Below are positions 34,814-43,784 of a DNA stretch of 64,000 nucleotides, piece after piece (position 1 is the stretch's first letter; each line of letters begins with the position of its first letter). Where the stretch lies: assembly GCA_036639955.1 (NCBI GenBank), contig JAVWHP010000001.1, positions 144,940 through 208,939 on the forward strand, written 5' to 3'. The notes beneath the pieces are model-generated. The model had not been told where the DNA came from. It did no database searches and was given only the letters and a program-made list of their open reading frames with translations. The stretch is from JAVWHP01 sp036639955. GTDB taxonomy: Bacteria; Bacillota_I; Bacilli_A; Erysipelotrichales; Erysipelotrichaceae. The position numbers and the translations under genes were made by a program.

Positions 34814-35629
34814 CTACTTCTTATCTTTTATATACTTTAAATAATATCTATTTACTAATATTTCAATAAACATCTGTAGTTTATAACGTCCGCCTTTAGA
34901 ATTAGTAAAATTACCTAAATATAATATTTTATTAAACATATCTGAAATATTAATATTATGATTTTGTGTAATCAATATTATTTTAGTACCAGTTTCTTTT
35001 AAATTATAAAGTATATCTGCATTACTTCTAATATAATTACCATCTACAGATATTATAACACTTAAAGAATCTTCATTAATTTGTTTACTTGCTTCAAATT
35101 GTTTAGATTCTAAATCATAAAACTCAACATACTTACCTAATGATAATAATATAAACTGCAAGTATCTAGCAAATAATCCTGGCAGTTGGATAGCATATAA
35201 TATAATATTATTTGCTAGATACACTAATTCTAAGAATTCATCTATTTCTTTAAAATCTAAATTATTTATTAGATCATTCATAGATTCTTGAATAATAGTA
35301 TTATAATCAGTTAATATTCTTTGGTCATTATTAAAATCAAATTCTAAATTAACTAAGTTATCATTAATTAGAGCTAAACCACTCATTCTTTGGTTAAGAC
35401 ATTTAGATTTTAATTCAAAGAAATTCTTATAACCTATATTTCTAGAGAATCTAGATACTGTTGAAGGTGAAGTAAAACAAGCATCTGCTAAATCATTAAT
35501 ACTTAAGTTTTCCATAATTTTATCATTATATATATTTTTAAGTAGATATTGAGCAATATTACGATATGCATCGTTTTCTACATTAGCATTTAATAATGAT
35601 TGTAATTGATGTATTAGACTATTTTCCAT
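34814..35629 (-). CDS. RpiR family transcriptional regulator
   Basis: 271 aa. N-terminal HTH_6 (INDLADACFTSPSTVSRFSR, about residues 43-62) and a C-terminal SIS sugar-phosphate-binding domain. The SIS domain is divergent (NIILYAIQLPGLFARYL in place of the usual GxG-Ser loop, then SLSVIISVDGNY). RpiR proteins commonly control sugar-phosphate and amino-sugar genes; the GH4 enzyme 2 kb away is a possible target but not in the same operon. It is divergent from the PadR operon. Confidence 0.85.
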   Translation of the reverse strand: MENSLIHQLQSLLNANVENDAYRNIAQYLLKNIYNDKIMENLSINDLADACFTSPSTVSRFSRNIGYKNFFELKSKCLNQRMSGLALINDNLVNLEFDFNNDQRILTDYNTIIQESMNDLINNLDFKEIDEFLELVYLANNIILYAIQLPGLFARYLQFILLSLGKYVEFYDLESKQFEASKQINEDSLSVIISVDGNYIRSNADILYNLKETGTKIILITQNHNINISDMFNKILYLGNFTNSKGGRYKLQMFIEILVNRYYLKYIKDKK

Positions 35630-35724
35630 AATATACCTCGCTTTAATTATTATATACTACATTCTAGTATTTTAATATATAAAACCTAAGTAAATAAGAA
35701 TTTGATTAAATTATATAATACTAC

Positions 35725-35754
35725 TTGACACATAGTACTATGCATTGTATAGTA
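35725..35754 (+). promoter_or_regulatory. Promoter and probable PadR operator
   Basis: TTGACA (35725-35730), 17-base spacer, TATAGT (35748-35753): the closest match to the sigma-A consensus in the window. It is covered by two dyads: CATAGTACTATG (35731-35742) and TACTAT-N7-ATAGTA (35736-35754). PadR proteins usually repress their own operon through such sites, so this is probably autoregulation. Confidence 0.75.
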
Positions 35755-35776
35755 TAGAAGAAAGGAGGTTGATCTT

Positions 35777-36094
35777 ATGGATGTTCAACTTAAAAAAGGA
35801 CTTTTAGAACCAATTACTTTATCTGTTATTAATCAAAAAGATTCATATGGTTATCAAATTATAAAAGATATTAGTAACTATATTGAAATTACTGAATCAA
35901 CATTATATCCAATATTAAAGAGACTAGAGACTAATAAAATGGTAAATGTATATAATCAAGAACATGATGGTCGTTTAAGAAAGTACTACCAAATTACTAC
36001 ACTTGGTAAGAAACAAATTAAAACATTTATTGAAGAGTGGGATCAAGTAATAAAAATATATGATTTTATTGAAAAAGAAAGCGAGGGTTTATAA
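35777..36094 (+). CDS. PadR family transcriptional repressor
   Basis: 105 aa winged helix: KKGLLEPITLSVINQKDSYG, YQIIKDISNYIEITESTLYP and ILKRLETNKMV, then a C-terminal dimerisation helix. First gene of a four-gene operon with DUF1700, a tiny protein and DUF4097, a cassette common in Bacillota and linked to envelope stress. AAAGGAGG precedes the ATG. Overlaps the next start by one base (TAATG). Confidence 0.93.
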   Translation: MDVQLKKGLLEPITLSVINQKDSYGYQIIKDISNYIEITESTLYPILKRLETNKMVNVYNQEHDGRLRKYYQITTLGKKQIKTFIEEWDQVIKIYDFIEKESEGL

Positions 36095-36702
36095 TGAAAA
36101 AACAAGAATTTAGAGAAGAACTTATAAGAGGTTTATCTTCTCTATCAAAAGATGAATGTAATAAAATTCTAGATTACTATGAAGAAAACATAGCTGATAG
36201 AATTGAAGAAGGAATGAATGAGGAAGAATCAATAGCTGCTTTAGGTAATATCGATGAAATTATTACTAACACTATAAATGAACAGAGTTTCGTTTCAATC
36301 ATTAATCAAAAAGTAAATTCTTCTAAAGAGAATTCTAGTAATAAAACAATTTGGTATATAATAGCTATTGTTGGTAGTCCTCTTTGGTTACCATTATTAT
36401 TTGCTGCTATTATATTACTATTATCTGCTTATTTAGTAATATGGAGCTTAGTTTTTTCTTTAGGAGCAGTATTAATTTCATTAGCTTTAACATCAATCAT
36501 ATGCTTTTTAACTGGTTTATTTAATATTTCAATAAGTATACCAGTAGCATTAGTATTAGTAGGTGGATCATTATTCACTATGTCTGCATGTATTCTATGT
36601 ATAGAACCTTTCATCAAATTAGTAAAATACTTCGGTGTTATATCGATCAATTTCACTAAAAAAATTAAAGCAAAACTAACAAATTTAGGTCATAGTCTAT
36701 GA
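36094..36702 (+). CDS. DUF1700/HAAS-type membrane protein
   Basis: 202 aa. The N-terminal HAAS domain is clear (FREELIRGLSSLSKDECNKI, LDYYEENIADRIEEG, EEESIAALGNIDEI), followed by several membrane helices between about residues 85 and 185. HAAS domains accompany PadR regulators and are thought to transmit signals from the membrane. The stop overlaps the ATG of the tiny gene that follows (ATGA). Confidence 0.88.
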   Translation: MKKQEFREELIRGLSSLSKDECNKILDYYEENIADRIEEGMNEEESIAALGNIDEIITNTINEQSFVSIINQKVNSSKENSSNKTIWYIIAIVGSPLWLPLLFAAIILLLSAYLVIWSLVFSLGAVLISLALTSIICFLTGLFNISISIPVALVLVGGSLFTMSACILCIEPFIKLVKYFGVISINFTKKIKAKLTNLGHSL

Positions 36703-36794
36703 AGGTAAATAAATTAAATACTCTAGTTGGTATTAGTATGCTAGTAGGTATAATCATATTAATAAAAGAAAGAAGGAGAAATTATGAAAAATAA
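36699..36794 (+). CDS. 31-residue single-helix protein between DUF1700 and DUF4097
   Basis: ATG at 36699 overlaps the DUF1700 stop (ATGA); stop TAA at 36792-36794. The peptide MKVNKLNTLVGISMLVGIII followed by LIKERRRNYEK has one hydrophobic helix and a basic tail. Its last codons contain the GAAGGAG ribosome site and the ATG of the DUF4097 gene. Coupling and clean topology support translation, but the frame could also be only the leader of the next gene. Confidence 0.5.
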   Translation: MKVNKLNTLVGISMLVGIIILIKERRRNYEK

Positions 36795-37650
36795 TAAATT
36801 AAAGAATATACTAGTTTTAACAATGATTGTAGGGCTAATCGTATGTATAATAGGATGTGTACTAAATGACTTTAAGCCAGTATCTTTAACTAATAGAACA
36901 GAACATAAATATGTTGCTGCTGCTGAAGTTAAAAACATTATTATTAATGATGATGCTGATATTATTATTAGGGCATCAAATGATGATAAGTTACATGTTA
37001 CTTATACTGATTCAAGAAGAATAACATATGCTATTAATGAAAGTAACAGTAATTTAAATATTGATAGTGAAAGAACTACATTTCTACCATTTATAAGTTT
37101 ATTTAATTCACCAACTAAACTTATAGTTGAAGTGCCCAGTACTTTTAATGGTAATATTAATTCAAATAGTAAAAATGGTTATTTTTATCTTGATAATATT
37201 ACAGTAAATTGTCTAGATGTTCAGCATTATAACGGTCACATAGAAATAGATAAATTAAATAGTTTAGCTACTGCTAAAATAGAATCAAAGAATGGATATA
37301 TCAAAATTAACAATACTATTTTCAGTGATAGTTTAGACATAGATGGCTATAATGGTAGAACAGAATTAAGCAATAGTACTATTACAAATGCTTCTAAAAT
37401 TAATTCTAAAAATGGTTCTATCAAATTAAATAGCGTAAAGTTATCTAATTCATTAACTACTACAACACTTAATGGTTCAATAAATGCCTCAATAATCGCT
37501 GATCAAAACGATTATACATTTAACGCATCTAGTTATAATGGAAAAGTAAACGTTCCTAATTCTAGTTCAAATAGTAAATATAACTTTACTGCTGAAACTA
37601 AAAACGGAGACATTAATATTAATTTTACAAATAATAAAGGTGACCAATAG
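36784..37650 (+). CDS. DUF4097 beta-solenoid envelope protein
   Basis: 288 aa. A hydrophobic N-terminal segment ending IIGC could be a membrane anchor or lipobox. The rest is a repetitive beta-strand structure of DUF4097 type with recurrent SKNGY, YNGH, SKNGS and YNGK turns about every 20 residues. In related operons the protein is a surface or membrane partner of the PadR/HAAS system. AAGGAG precedes the ATG. A terminator overlaps the stop. Confidence 0.85.
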   Translation: MKNNKLKNILVLTMIVGLIVCIIGCVLNDFKPVSLTNRTEHKYVAAAEVKNIIINDDADIIIRASNDDKLHVTYTDSRRITYAINESNSNLNIDSERTTFLPFISLFNSPTKLIVEVPSTFNGNINSNSKNGYFYLDNITVNCLDVQHYNGHIEIDKLNSLATAKIESKNGYIKINNTIFSDSLDIDGYNGRTELSNSTITNASKINSKNGSIKLNSVKLSNSLTTTTLNGSINASIIADQNDYTFNASSYNGKVNVPNSSSNSKYNFTAETKNGDININFTNNKGDQ

Positions 37651-37661
37651 GTCACCTTTTT
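37636..37661. terminator. Bidirectional terminator between the PadR operon and the GH4 gene
   Basis: Ten-base stem (37636-37645 with 37650-37659), four-base loop, T5 on the plus strand. The DUF4097 stop (37648-37650) is in the loop. On the minus strand the tract after it is shorter, so it also probably ends the convergent GH4 gene. Confidence 0.8.
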
Positions 37662-37683
37662 ATTATAATTTTATTATAATTTA

Positions 37684-39003
37684 TTATTTTTTAAATTGTG
37701 GTAAATATTCTTTGTGAGCTTCATATAGTTCATCAAATACAATATTAGCTAATTCATCACTCGGACATAATGGGTTCATGTTAAGTGCAGTTATAGCAGT
37801 ATCTCTATTACCGCTGATAGCTGCTTCACATACTAATCTTTCAAATGTTTTAATCATTTGGATAGTTCCATTAATTTGAGGTTTAAGTTCTCCTACAGCG
37901 ATTGGTTGAGGTCCACCACCAGTAATTACACAAGCGATTTCTACAGCACTATCTGCTGGTAAATTACTTACAGCTCCATTATTTCTAACATTAACATATT
38001 GGATATCTCCAAAGTTATTATGTAATGAATTAATTAAATTACAAGCAGCATCTGAATAATGTGCACCTCCACGTTGTTCTAATTGAGCAGGTTTAACATC
38101 TAAATTAACATCTTTATATAATTCAAATAATTCTTCTTCTACTTTTTTAACTACTTCACCACGTACATTACCTTCTTTAAATTGTTCTAACTCTTCTGCA
38201 AGTTGTTCTTTAGTAAAGAAGTAATAGTTATGGTAAGGACAAGGAATACAACCTAAGCCTCTTATAAATGCAGGAGAGAAAGGAATAGCATTAAAGTTCT
38301 TCATAGCAACATTATCCTTAGGATCTAAGTTTTCATAACGACTAAGAACTTCTTCTAAGACACTCTTTCCTTTAACAAATACATTAGTAGCAAAGATATG
38401 GTGATTTACTCCTTGTAATTCTAATGTTACATCTTTAGGATCTTCTTCAAGAATCTTAGCTATTCCATTAACCATACCTACTGGTACATTACATAAACCT
38501 ATAACCTTTTTAAAATTAGTATATCTTAATACTGCTTCAGTAACCATTCCGGCTGGATTAGTAAAGTTAATTAACCAAGCATTAGGACATAGTTCTTCCA
38601 TATCCTTTACAATATCTAATATTACAGGTATAGTTCTTAATGCTTTAAACATACCTCCTGCTCCATTAGTTTCTTGACCAATCATTCCATGTGATAAAGG
38701 AATTCTTTCATCCTTAATACGTGCTGGTAATAATCCAATTCTCATTTGAGTAGTAACATAATCAGCATCAACTAAAGCTGCTCTTCGATCTAATGTTAAT
38801 GTAATCTTCATCGGTATATTAGCTTTTTCAACCATTCTTTTAGCTAAATTACCTACTATATTTAATTTTTCTTTACCTGCTTCAATATCTACTAGTACTA
38901 ATTCACTTACTGGTAAATCCTTATAACGTTTAATAAATCCTTCTACTAATTCTGGGGTATAAGATGAACCTCCACCAATAGTAACAATTTTAATTTTCTT
39001 CAT
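37684..39003 (-). CDS. GH4 family 6-phospho-glycosidase
   Basis: 439 aa. NAD- and metal-dependent glycosidase: the Rossmann start IKIVTIGGGSSYTPELVEG, QMRIGLLPARIKDE, the metal-ligand Cys in GLCNVPVG and His in GVNHH, and NLPADSAVEIACVITGGGP. The pattern is that of 6-phospho-beta-glucosidases (LicH/ChbF type). It would cleave phosphorylated cellobiose or chitobiose taken up by a PTS, though no PTS gene is in the window. Own promoter region upstream. Confidence 0.92.
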   Translation of the reverse strand: MKKIKIVTIGGGSSYTPELVEGFIKRYKDLPVSELVLVDIEAGKEKLNIVGNLAKRMVEKANIPMKITLTLDRRAALVDADYVTTQMRIGLLPARIKDERIPLSHGMIGQETNGAGGMFKALRTIPVILDIVKDMEELCPNAWLINFTNPAGMVTEAVLRYTNFKKVIGLCNVPVGMVNGIAKILEEDPKDVTLELQGVNHHIFATNVFVKGKSVLEEVLSRYENLDPKDNVAMKNFNAIPFSPAFIRGLGCIPCPYHNYYFFTKEQLAEELEQFKEGNVRGEVVKKVEEELFELYKDVNLDVKPAQLEQRGGAHYSDAACNLINSLHNNFGDIQYVNVRNNGAVSNLPADSAVEIACVITGGGPQPIAVGELKPQINGTIQMIKTFERLVCEAAISGNRDTAITALNMNPLCPSDELANIVFDELYEAHKEYLPQFKK

Positions 39004-39099
39004 AAATGTACCTCAACTTTCTATTGAATTATATCATAACAGTATCAAAATTTAAACATAAATTTGTAAAGGCTTACTTTACTACATGATTATACCCAT

Positions 39100-39139
39100 A
39101 TATGAATAAAAACTATTGCAATCATAAGTTTATTCATAT
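39100..39139. promoter_or_regulatory. Inverted repeat upstream of the GH4 gene
   Basis: Eleven-base arms (39100-39110 and 39129-39139) separated by 18 bases in the 175-base gap between rnc and the GH4 gene. Position upstream of a sugar gene suggests an operator; AT-rich, so chance is possible. Confidence 0.35.
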
Positions 39140-39153
39140 GAACCATGTCTTAT

Positions 39154-39185
39154 AAAAAAATAACTATCCTCAGGATAGTTATTTT
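39154..39185 (-). terminator. Terminator of the plsX-rnc operon
   Basis: Thirteen-base stem (39157-39169 with 39173-39185), three-base loop, T-tract on the minus strand. The rnc stop (39179-39181) lies in the 5' arm. Confidence 0.85.
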
Positions 39186-39871
39186 ACCATTTTTTCAAAG
39201 GCATCTTTTGCTGCCATTTGTTCTGCTCTTTTCTTTGAAAAGCCTGTTCCAACTCCTAGAGTTATATCATCTAAATAGACATGTACTTCAAACTCAGGTT
39301 TATTACTTGGGCCTTTAACATTTATTACATCATAACGTACTGTTTTTCTTGTATCTGATTGAATAAATTCTTGTAACTTAGTTTTATAATCAGTTACATT
39401 CTCACTTTTAGGTTGATTGATTGCTGGTGTAAATACTTCATCTAGCACAATATCAACTCCAAGTAAACCTGTTTCTAAAAAGATAGCTCCTAATACTGCT
39501 TCGAACATATCAGCTAATATAGAATCTCTATTTCTTCCGCCTGTTTTTTCTTCGCCAACACCTAATAGTAAATATTGGTTCCAACCATTTATACGGCAAA
39601 ACTCTGCTAAGCTTTCTTCACATACAAGTTGAGCACGTAGAGTTGTCATTTGGCCTTCTGATAGTTCTGGTTCTATTTTAAATAGTTTATTAGTAGACCA
39701 TAACTGTAATACAGCGTCACCCATGAATTCTAATCTTTCATTATCATGATAGGTTGAGCGATGCTCATTAACATATGATGAATGTACTAATGCTTGATCT
39801 ATTAGTTCAGTATTTTTATATTTGATATTTCTAATATCAAGCCATTCATATATAGTGTTGCATGGTTTCAT
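39179..39871 (-). CDS. rnc: Ribonuclease III
   Basis: 230 aa. Catalytic domain with the signature NERLEFMGDAVLQL, then a double-stranded RNA-binding domain at the C-terminus (GVGTGFSKKRAEQMAAKDAF). Processes rRNA precursors and double-stranded RNA. Two bases after plsX. Confidence 0.96.
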   Translation of the reverse strand: MKPCNTIYEWLDIRNIKYKNTELIDQALVHSSYVNEHRSTYHDNERLEFMGDAVLQLWSTNKLFKIEPELSEGQMTTLRAQLVCEESLAEFCRINGWNQYLLLGVGEEKTGGRNRDSILADMFEAVLGAIFLETGLLGVDIVLDEVFTPAINQPKSENVTDYKTKLQEFIQSDTRKTVRYDVINVKGPSNKPEFEVHVYLDDITLGVGTGFSKKRAEQMAAKDAFEKMVK

Positions 39872-39873
39872 TA

Positions 39874-40839
39874 TTATTCCTGCATCTTTCCTACAACGTC
39901 TTTTTCTAGCATTGTATTCATTTGTTTAATTGCGTTATAAAATGCTATTCTATCGCTATTTCCATGGGCTTTCACTACTGGTTTACTTACTCCAGCTAAT
40001 AAAGCTCCTCCATAGTTTTTATCATCTAATAAGTCTTTACATTTGTTAATGGCGCTCTTTGAAAGTAGTGCACCAAACATTGTTATAATATTGCTCATAA
40101 ATGTTTTCTTAAGTGTTTTAGTAAATAGTTTCCCACTACCTTCAAAGGCTTTTAATACTAAGTTGCCTGAGAAACCATCAGTTACAATAACATTAACTTC
40201 TCCTAATAGCATTTTATTAGATTCGATGTTACCAACGAAGTTAATGGTTTCCTCAGCCTTTAAAAGTTGATAAGTTTCTTTACGTAGTGGATCACCTTTA
40301 AGTTCTTCACCACCTATATTAAGTTGAGCAACACTAGGGTTTTCTATACCTAATACATTCTTTGCATAAATACTTCCTATCTTTGCAAATGATAGTAAAT
40401 GTGCAGGAGAATTAACTGCATTTGCTCCCATATCCAAAAATATAACCCCTTGTTCATTAAGGGTTGGCATAACACCTAATATAGCTGGTCTTTCAACAGT
40501 AGGTAATGTCTTTAAAATAAGTGTAGCACCACTAAGAAGAGCTCCTGTAGAACCACAACTTACAAAGCCATCAATTTCACCTTTATTTAAAGCTTCAATA
40601 CCTTTAACCATACTAGCATCTTTTTTACGTCTAATAGCTAAAGCTCCATCTTCCATTTCCATTACTTGAGTAGTAACTACTCCAGTTATGTTTTTAGTAT
40701 TAGCAATACAAGCTATCGCTTCTTCACTTCCATAAACTACTAATTCAGCTTCATTATTCTTTACATAACTTTTACAAGCAGTTATTACTTCCATTGGGCC
40801 TTTATCTCCGCCCATTGCATCTATTCCAATTTTAAACAT
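39874..40839 (-). CDS. plsX: Phosphate acyltransferase PlsX
   Basis: 321 aa. Makes acyl-phosphate from acyl-ACP for phospholipid synthesis. Opening FKIGIDAMGGDKGP, then MVKGIEALNKGEIDGFVSCG and GFSGNLVLKAFEG. A GATATAATTATATC palindrome with a TATAAT lies just before the AGGTG ribosome site, a likely promoter. No FapR-type site was recognised. Followed by rnc; the usual acpP between them is absent. Confidence 0.95.
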   Translation of the reverse strand: MFKIGIDAMGGDKGPMEVITACKSYVKNNEAELVVYGSEEAIACIANTKNITGVVTTQVMEMEDGALAIRRKKDASMVKGIEALNKGEIDGFVSCGSTGALLSGATLILKTLPTVERPAILGVMPTLNEQGVIFLDMGANAVNSPAHLLSFAKIGSIYAKNVLGIENPSVAQLNIGGEELKGDPLRKETYQLLKAEETINFVGNIESNKMLLGEVNVIVTDGFSGNLVLKAFEGSGKLFTKTLKKTFMSNIITMFGALLSKSAINKCKDLLDDKNYGGALLAGVSKPVVKAHGNSDRIAFYNAIKQMNTMLEKDVVGKMQE

Positions 40840-40893
40840 ACTTTCACCTCGATATAATTATATCATCATTTCTTTTTATTTTAATTAATTTTT

Positions 40894-41334
40894 TTAAAAC
40901 CCTGTATCATTTGTAAATTTAAAAGTAAATACATCCTTATCCTTTAATGCTACTTGATTAATACTAGGACAGAAATTACCAGCATCTATACAACTTTGGT
41001 TATTAGCAGATTCATATAGAATCCAAGGTCCTTTATTCATATCTTGTTTTAAATCGACTATACTAGTCATAAATTTACCATATTGACCATCTTCAACAAC
41101 TACTTTTAACTCTTTAGTTTCCGCTAACAACGCATCTAAAGTAGTAGCATTAGTTCTTATAGTTTCATGATAAACCTCTTTATTACTTACTTCATCTTTA
41201 ACAATAATTTCAATTGATTTATCACCCTTACTTAATTCTGCTCGCTTAGTAAAGTAATCAAAACCAAACACAGCCAAAGCTCCAACAATAACAATAGCAA
41301 CAGCAACAATAATTTTATTCTTTAAATTTTTCAT
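40894..41334 (-). CDS. DUF4430 membrane-anchored protein
   Basis: 146 aa. A transmembrane anchor (about residues 7-25) is followed by a DUF4430 (transcobalamin-like) domain: TIRTNATTLDALLAETKEL, GQYGKFMTSIVDL and GPWILYESANNQSC. Two Cys (in NNQSCIDAGNFCPS) may form a disulfide. Start overlaps the ECF S gene by four bases (ATGA). DUF4430 proteins often accompany ECF transporters for corrinoids or related ligands; substrate is inferred. Confidence 0.82.
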   Translation of the reverse strand: MKNLKNKIIVAVAIVIVGALAVFGFDYFTKRAELSKGDKSIEIIVKDEVSNKEVYHETIRTNATTLDALLAETKELKVVVEDGQYGKFMTSIVDLKQDMNKGPWILYESANNQSCIDAGNFCPSINQVALKDKDVFTFKFTNDTGF

Positions 41335-41828
41335 AGATTATGTACCTTCCTTATTTTCATTAGACTATTATACACCGGTTCAAAGAGAAATAAACATAAA
41401 ATTGCACTTAAACAACCCTGTATAATACTAGTCTTAAGACCCATTATAACATAAAACAACGTCACAGTAGGAGAAAACATTATAAAACCTAAATCAACAA
41501 GCATACCAGTAGCGAAGGATAAAGTTCCACAAATAAGTGGAACTACCTTCATATGCTTAATTAATATAGAACTACTATAACTTAAGATACAAGCATATGA
41601 AGGATATATTAGCATGTACATAATATTCCACGGTGTAAATCCATTAACAAGCATATTTATTAGTGCGAATATTATACATGCTAATATAGTATCCTTCTTA
41701 AATACTAAAGAGAATACAAGGATGGTGAAGGTTATAAGTTCTAAATATAAGATAAAGGAAAAACTATAGAAGATAGTAAATAGGATACTACCCATTATAG
41801 CTATTCTTGTTAAAGTTCTTATTTTCAT
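41331..41828 (-). CDS. ECF transporter S component
   Basis: 165 aa, six hydrophobic helices. The segment FALINMLVNGFTPWNIMYM is typical of S components of the type paired with DUF4430 proteins. It would deliver a vitamin to a shared EcfAAT module encoded elsewhere. Corrinoid is plausible from the partner but cannot be shown. Start overlaps the YgiQ stop by one base (TAATG). Confidence 0.75.
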   Translation of the reverse strand: MKIRTLTRIAIMGSILFTIFYSFSFILYLELITFTILVFSLVFKKDTILACIIFALINMLVNGFTPWNIMYMLIYPSYACILSYSSSILIKHMKVVPLICGTLSFATGMLVDLGFIMFSPTVTLFYVIMGLKTSIIQGCLSAILCLFLFEPVYNSLMKIRKVHNL

Positions 41829-43696
41829 TACTTATGATCCTTATGTTTATTAAAGCTACTGAATTTACTATATTTATTATAACTAGGTTTACCATAGCTT
41901 TTATTAGTTTTAGTAGTATTTCGTTTTCCGATTAAGCATTTAGGTTCATTACCTACTAGATCTAGACGATTAGCTAGTTTTAATGCATTATATACTAATT
42001 CATAGTTTTGAGGATAATTAAATTGCATAAGTGCTCTTTGCATTGATTTTTCTTCATAGCTTTTAGCAACATATACTTTACTCATTGTTTTAGGATCTAT
42101 TTCTGTATAATACATACAGGTAGCTAGCGTCCCTGGTGTTGGATAAAAGTCTTGGACTTGTTTTGGTGTATGATGTATTGACTTTAGATACTCAGCAAGC
42201 TCAATAGCAGCATTTAAATCACTACCAGGATGAGAACTCATCAAATAAGGAACAGCAAACTGATTCATATTAAATTCTTTATTCTTTTTCTCAAATTTAT
42301 CTATAAATTTTAAATATAGTTCTTTATGAGGTTTACCCATCTTATCTAAAACTTTAGAAGAGATATGTTCAGGAGCTACTCTTAACTGTCCTGATATATG
42401 ATATTTAACTAACTCATTAAAGAAGGTTTCATCTTTATCATACATTAAATAATCATAGCGTATACCACTTCTAATAAAGACTTTTTTAACTGTAGGTATC
42501 TTTCTTAGTTCTCTTAACATTTTAAGATAATTAGAATGATCAACTACTAAGTTATTACAAGCTTTAGGAAATAAACAATCTTTATGTACACAAGCACCAT
42601 GTTCAATTTGTTTATCACAAGCTGTTCTAGAAAAATTAGCAGTAGGTCCTCCTAAATCATTAATATACCCTTTAAAATTAGGCAACTTAGTTATAATCTT
42701 ACCTTCTTCTATAATACTTTCAGTACTTCTAGTTGATATAATTCTTCCTTGATGTTGAGTAATAGCACAGAATGTACAAGACCCAAAACAACCTCTATTA
42801 CTTACTATAGAATATTGGACCTCATCAATAGCTGGTATATGATGATAACTAGGATGAGCAGCGCGCATATAAGGTAATGAATAAGTAAAATCCATCTCCG
42901 CTTGACTAAGCGGAAGAGGTGGTTGGTTTTGGACTACAAACCAACCATTATAGGGTTCAACTAATATCTTAGAATTTATAGCATCTATATTTTCATGTTG
43001 AACCCTAATACTTTCAGCATATGTAAGTTTATTAGTACGTAGTTCATCATAACTAGGAAGAACAATAGGATCTACTACATATTCAATATCTTTACATTTA
43101 TAAACTGTTCCTCTAATAAAACATAAATCTTTAGCTTCTAAACCAGAATTAAGTGCATCTGCAACTTCAATTATACAATTCTCTCCCATACCAAACATAA
43201 GTAAATCAGCTTGAGAATCAATTAAAATAGAAGCTCTAACTTTATCATCCCAATAATCATAATGACCTAAACGTCTTAAACTAGCTTCAATACCACCAAT
43301 TAAAACAGGCTTATTAGGAAATAAACGCTTTAATATTTGAGTATAAACAATAGTTGGACGATCAGGACGCTTTCCCATCACACCATCATCACTATAACTA
43401 TCAGTATCACGATGTTTTTTATTAACACTATAATGATTAACCATCGAATCTATATTACCAGCAGAAACAAGAAAACCTAATCTAGGTTCACCAAACTGTA
43501 AAAATTCAGCATCGTTATTCCAATCAGGTTGAGGCAATATAACACAACTATAACCAAAAGCCTGTAAAGTCCTAGTAATGATAGCAGCACCAAAACTAGG
43601 ATGATCAACATAAGCATCACCACTAACATATATAAAATCAACTTGTTCATAACCTTGTTCTAACATTTCTTCTCTATTAATTGGTAAAAAACCCAT
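41828..43696 (-). CDS. YgiQ family radical SAM protein (UPF0313)
   Basis: 622 aa from the ATG at 43696, chosen because AATGGAGTG precedes it; an in-frame Met 23 codons earlier has no site. N-terminal B12-binding-like region (FIYVSGDAYVDHPSFGAAII), radical SAM cluster CFGSCTFC in RGCFGSCTFCAITQHQGR, and a C-terminal region typical of YgiQ with a Lys/Ser-rich tail. Reaction unknown for the family. Upstream of an ECF S/DUF4430 pair, which is interesting if a cobalamin-related ligand is involved. Confidence 0.9.
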   Translation of the reverse strand: MGFLPINREEMLEQGYEQVDFIYVSGDAYVDHPSFGAAIITRTLQAFGYSCVILPQPDWNNDAEFLQFGEPRLGFLVSAGNIDSMVNHYSVNKKHRDTDSYSDDGVMGKRPDRPTIVYTQILKRLFPNKPVLIGGIEASLRRLGHYDYWDDKVRASILIDSQADLLMFGMGENCIIEVADALNSGLEAKDLCFIRGTVYKCKDIEYVVDPIVLPSYDELRTNKLTYAESIRVQHENIDAINSKILVEPYNGWFVVQNQPPLPLSQAEMDFTYSLPYMRAAHPSYHHIPAIDEVQYSIVSNRGCFGSCTFCAITQHQGRIISTRSTESIIEEGKIITKLPNFKGYINDLGGPTANFSRTACDKQIEHGACVHKDCLFPKACNNLVVDHSNYLKMLRELRKIPTVKKVFIRSGIRYDYLMYDKDETFFNELVKYHISGQLRVAPEHISSKVLDKMGKPHKELYLKFIDKFEKKNKEFNMNQFAVPYLMSSHPGSDLNAAIELAEYLKSIHHTPKQVQDFYPTPGTLATCMYYTEIDPKTMSKVYVAKSYEEKSMQRALMQFNYPQNYELVYNALKLANRLDLVGNEPKCLIGKRNTTKTNKSYGKPSYNKYSKFSSFNKHKDHK

Positions 43697-43741
43697 GATA
43701 ATCACTCCATTCGCTATAAGTTTAACATACTTATAGCAAAT

Positions 43742-43774
43742 AAAAAATAGAAGATGAAATTTCATCTTCTATTT
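43742..43774 (-). terminator. Terminator of pnp
   Basis: A 30-base perfect palindrome (43745-43774) gives a 13-14-base stem with T6 on the minus strand, ten bases after the pnp stop. Confidence 0.85.
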
Positions 43775-43784
43775 CTTACAATTA

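Noticed and set aside
36429..36656. Minus-strand frame inside DUF1700 as a gene
   Set aside because: It is the antisense of the hydrophobic DUF1700 helices, without ribosome site.
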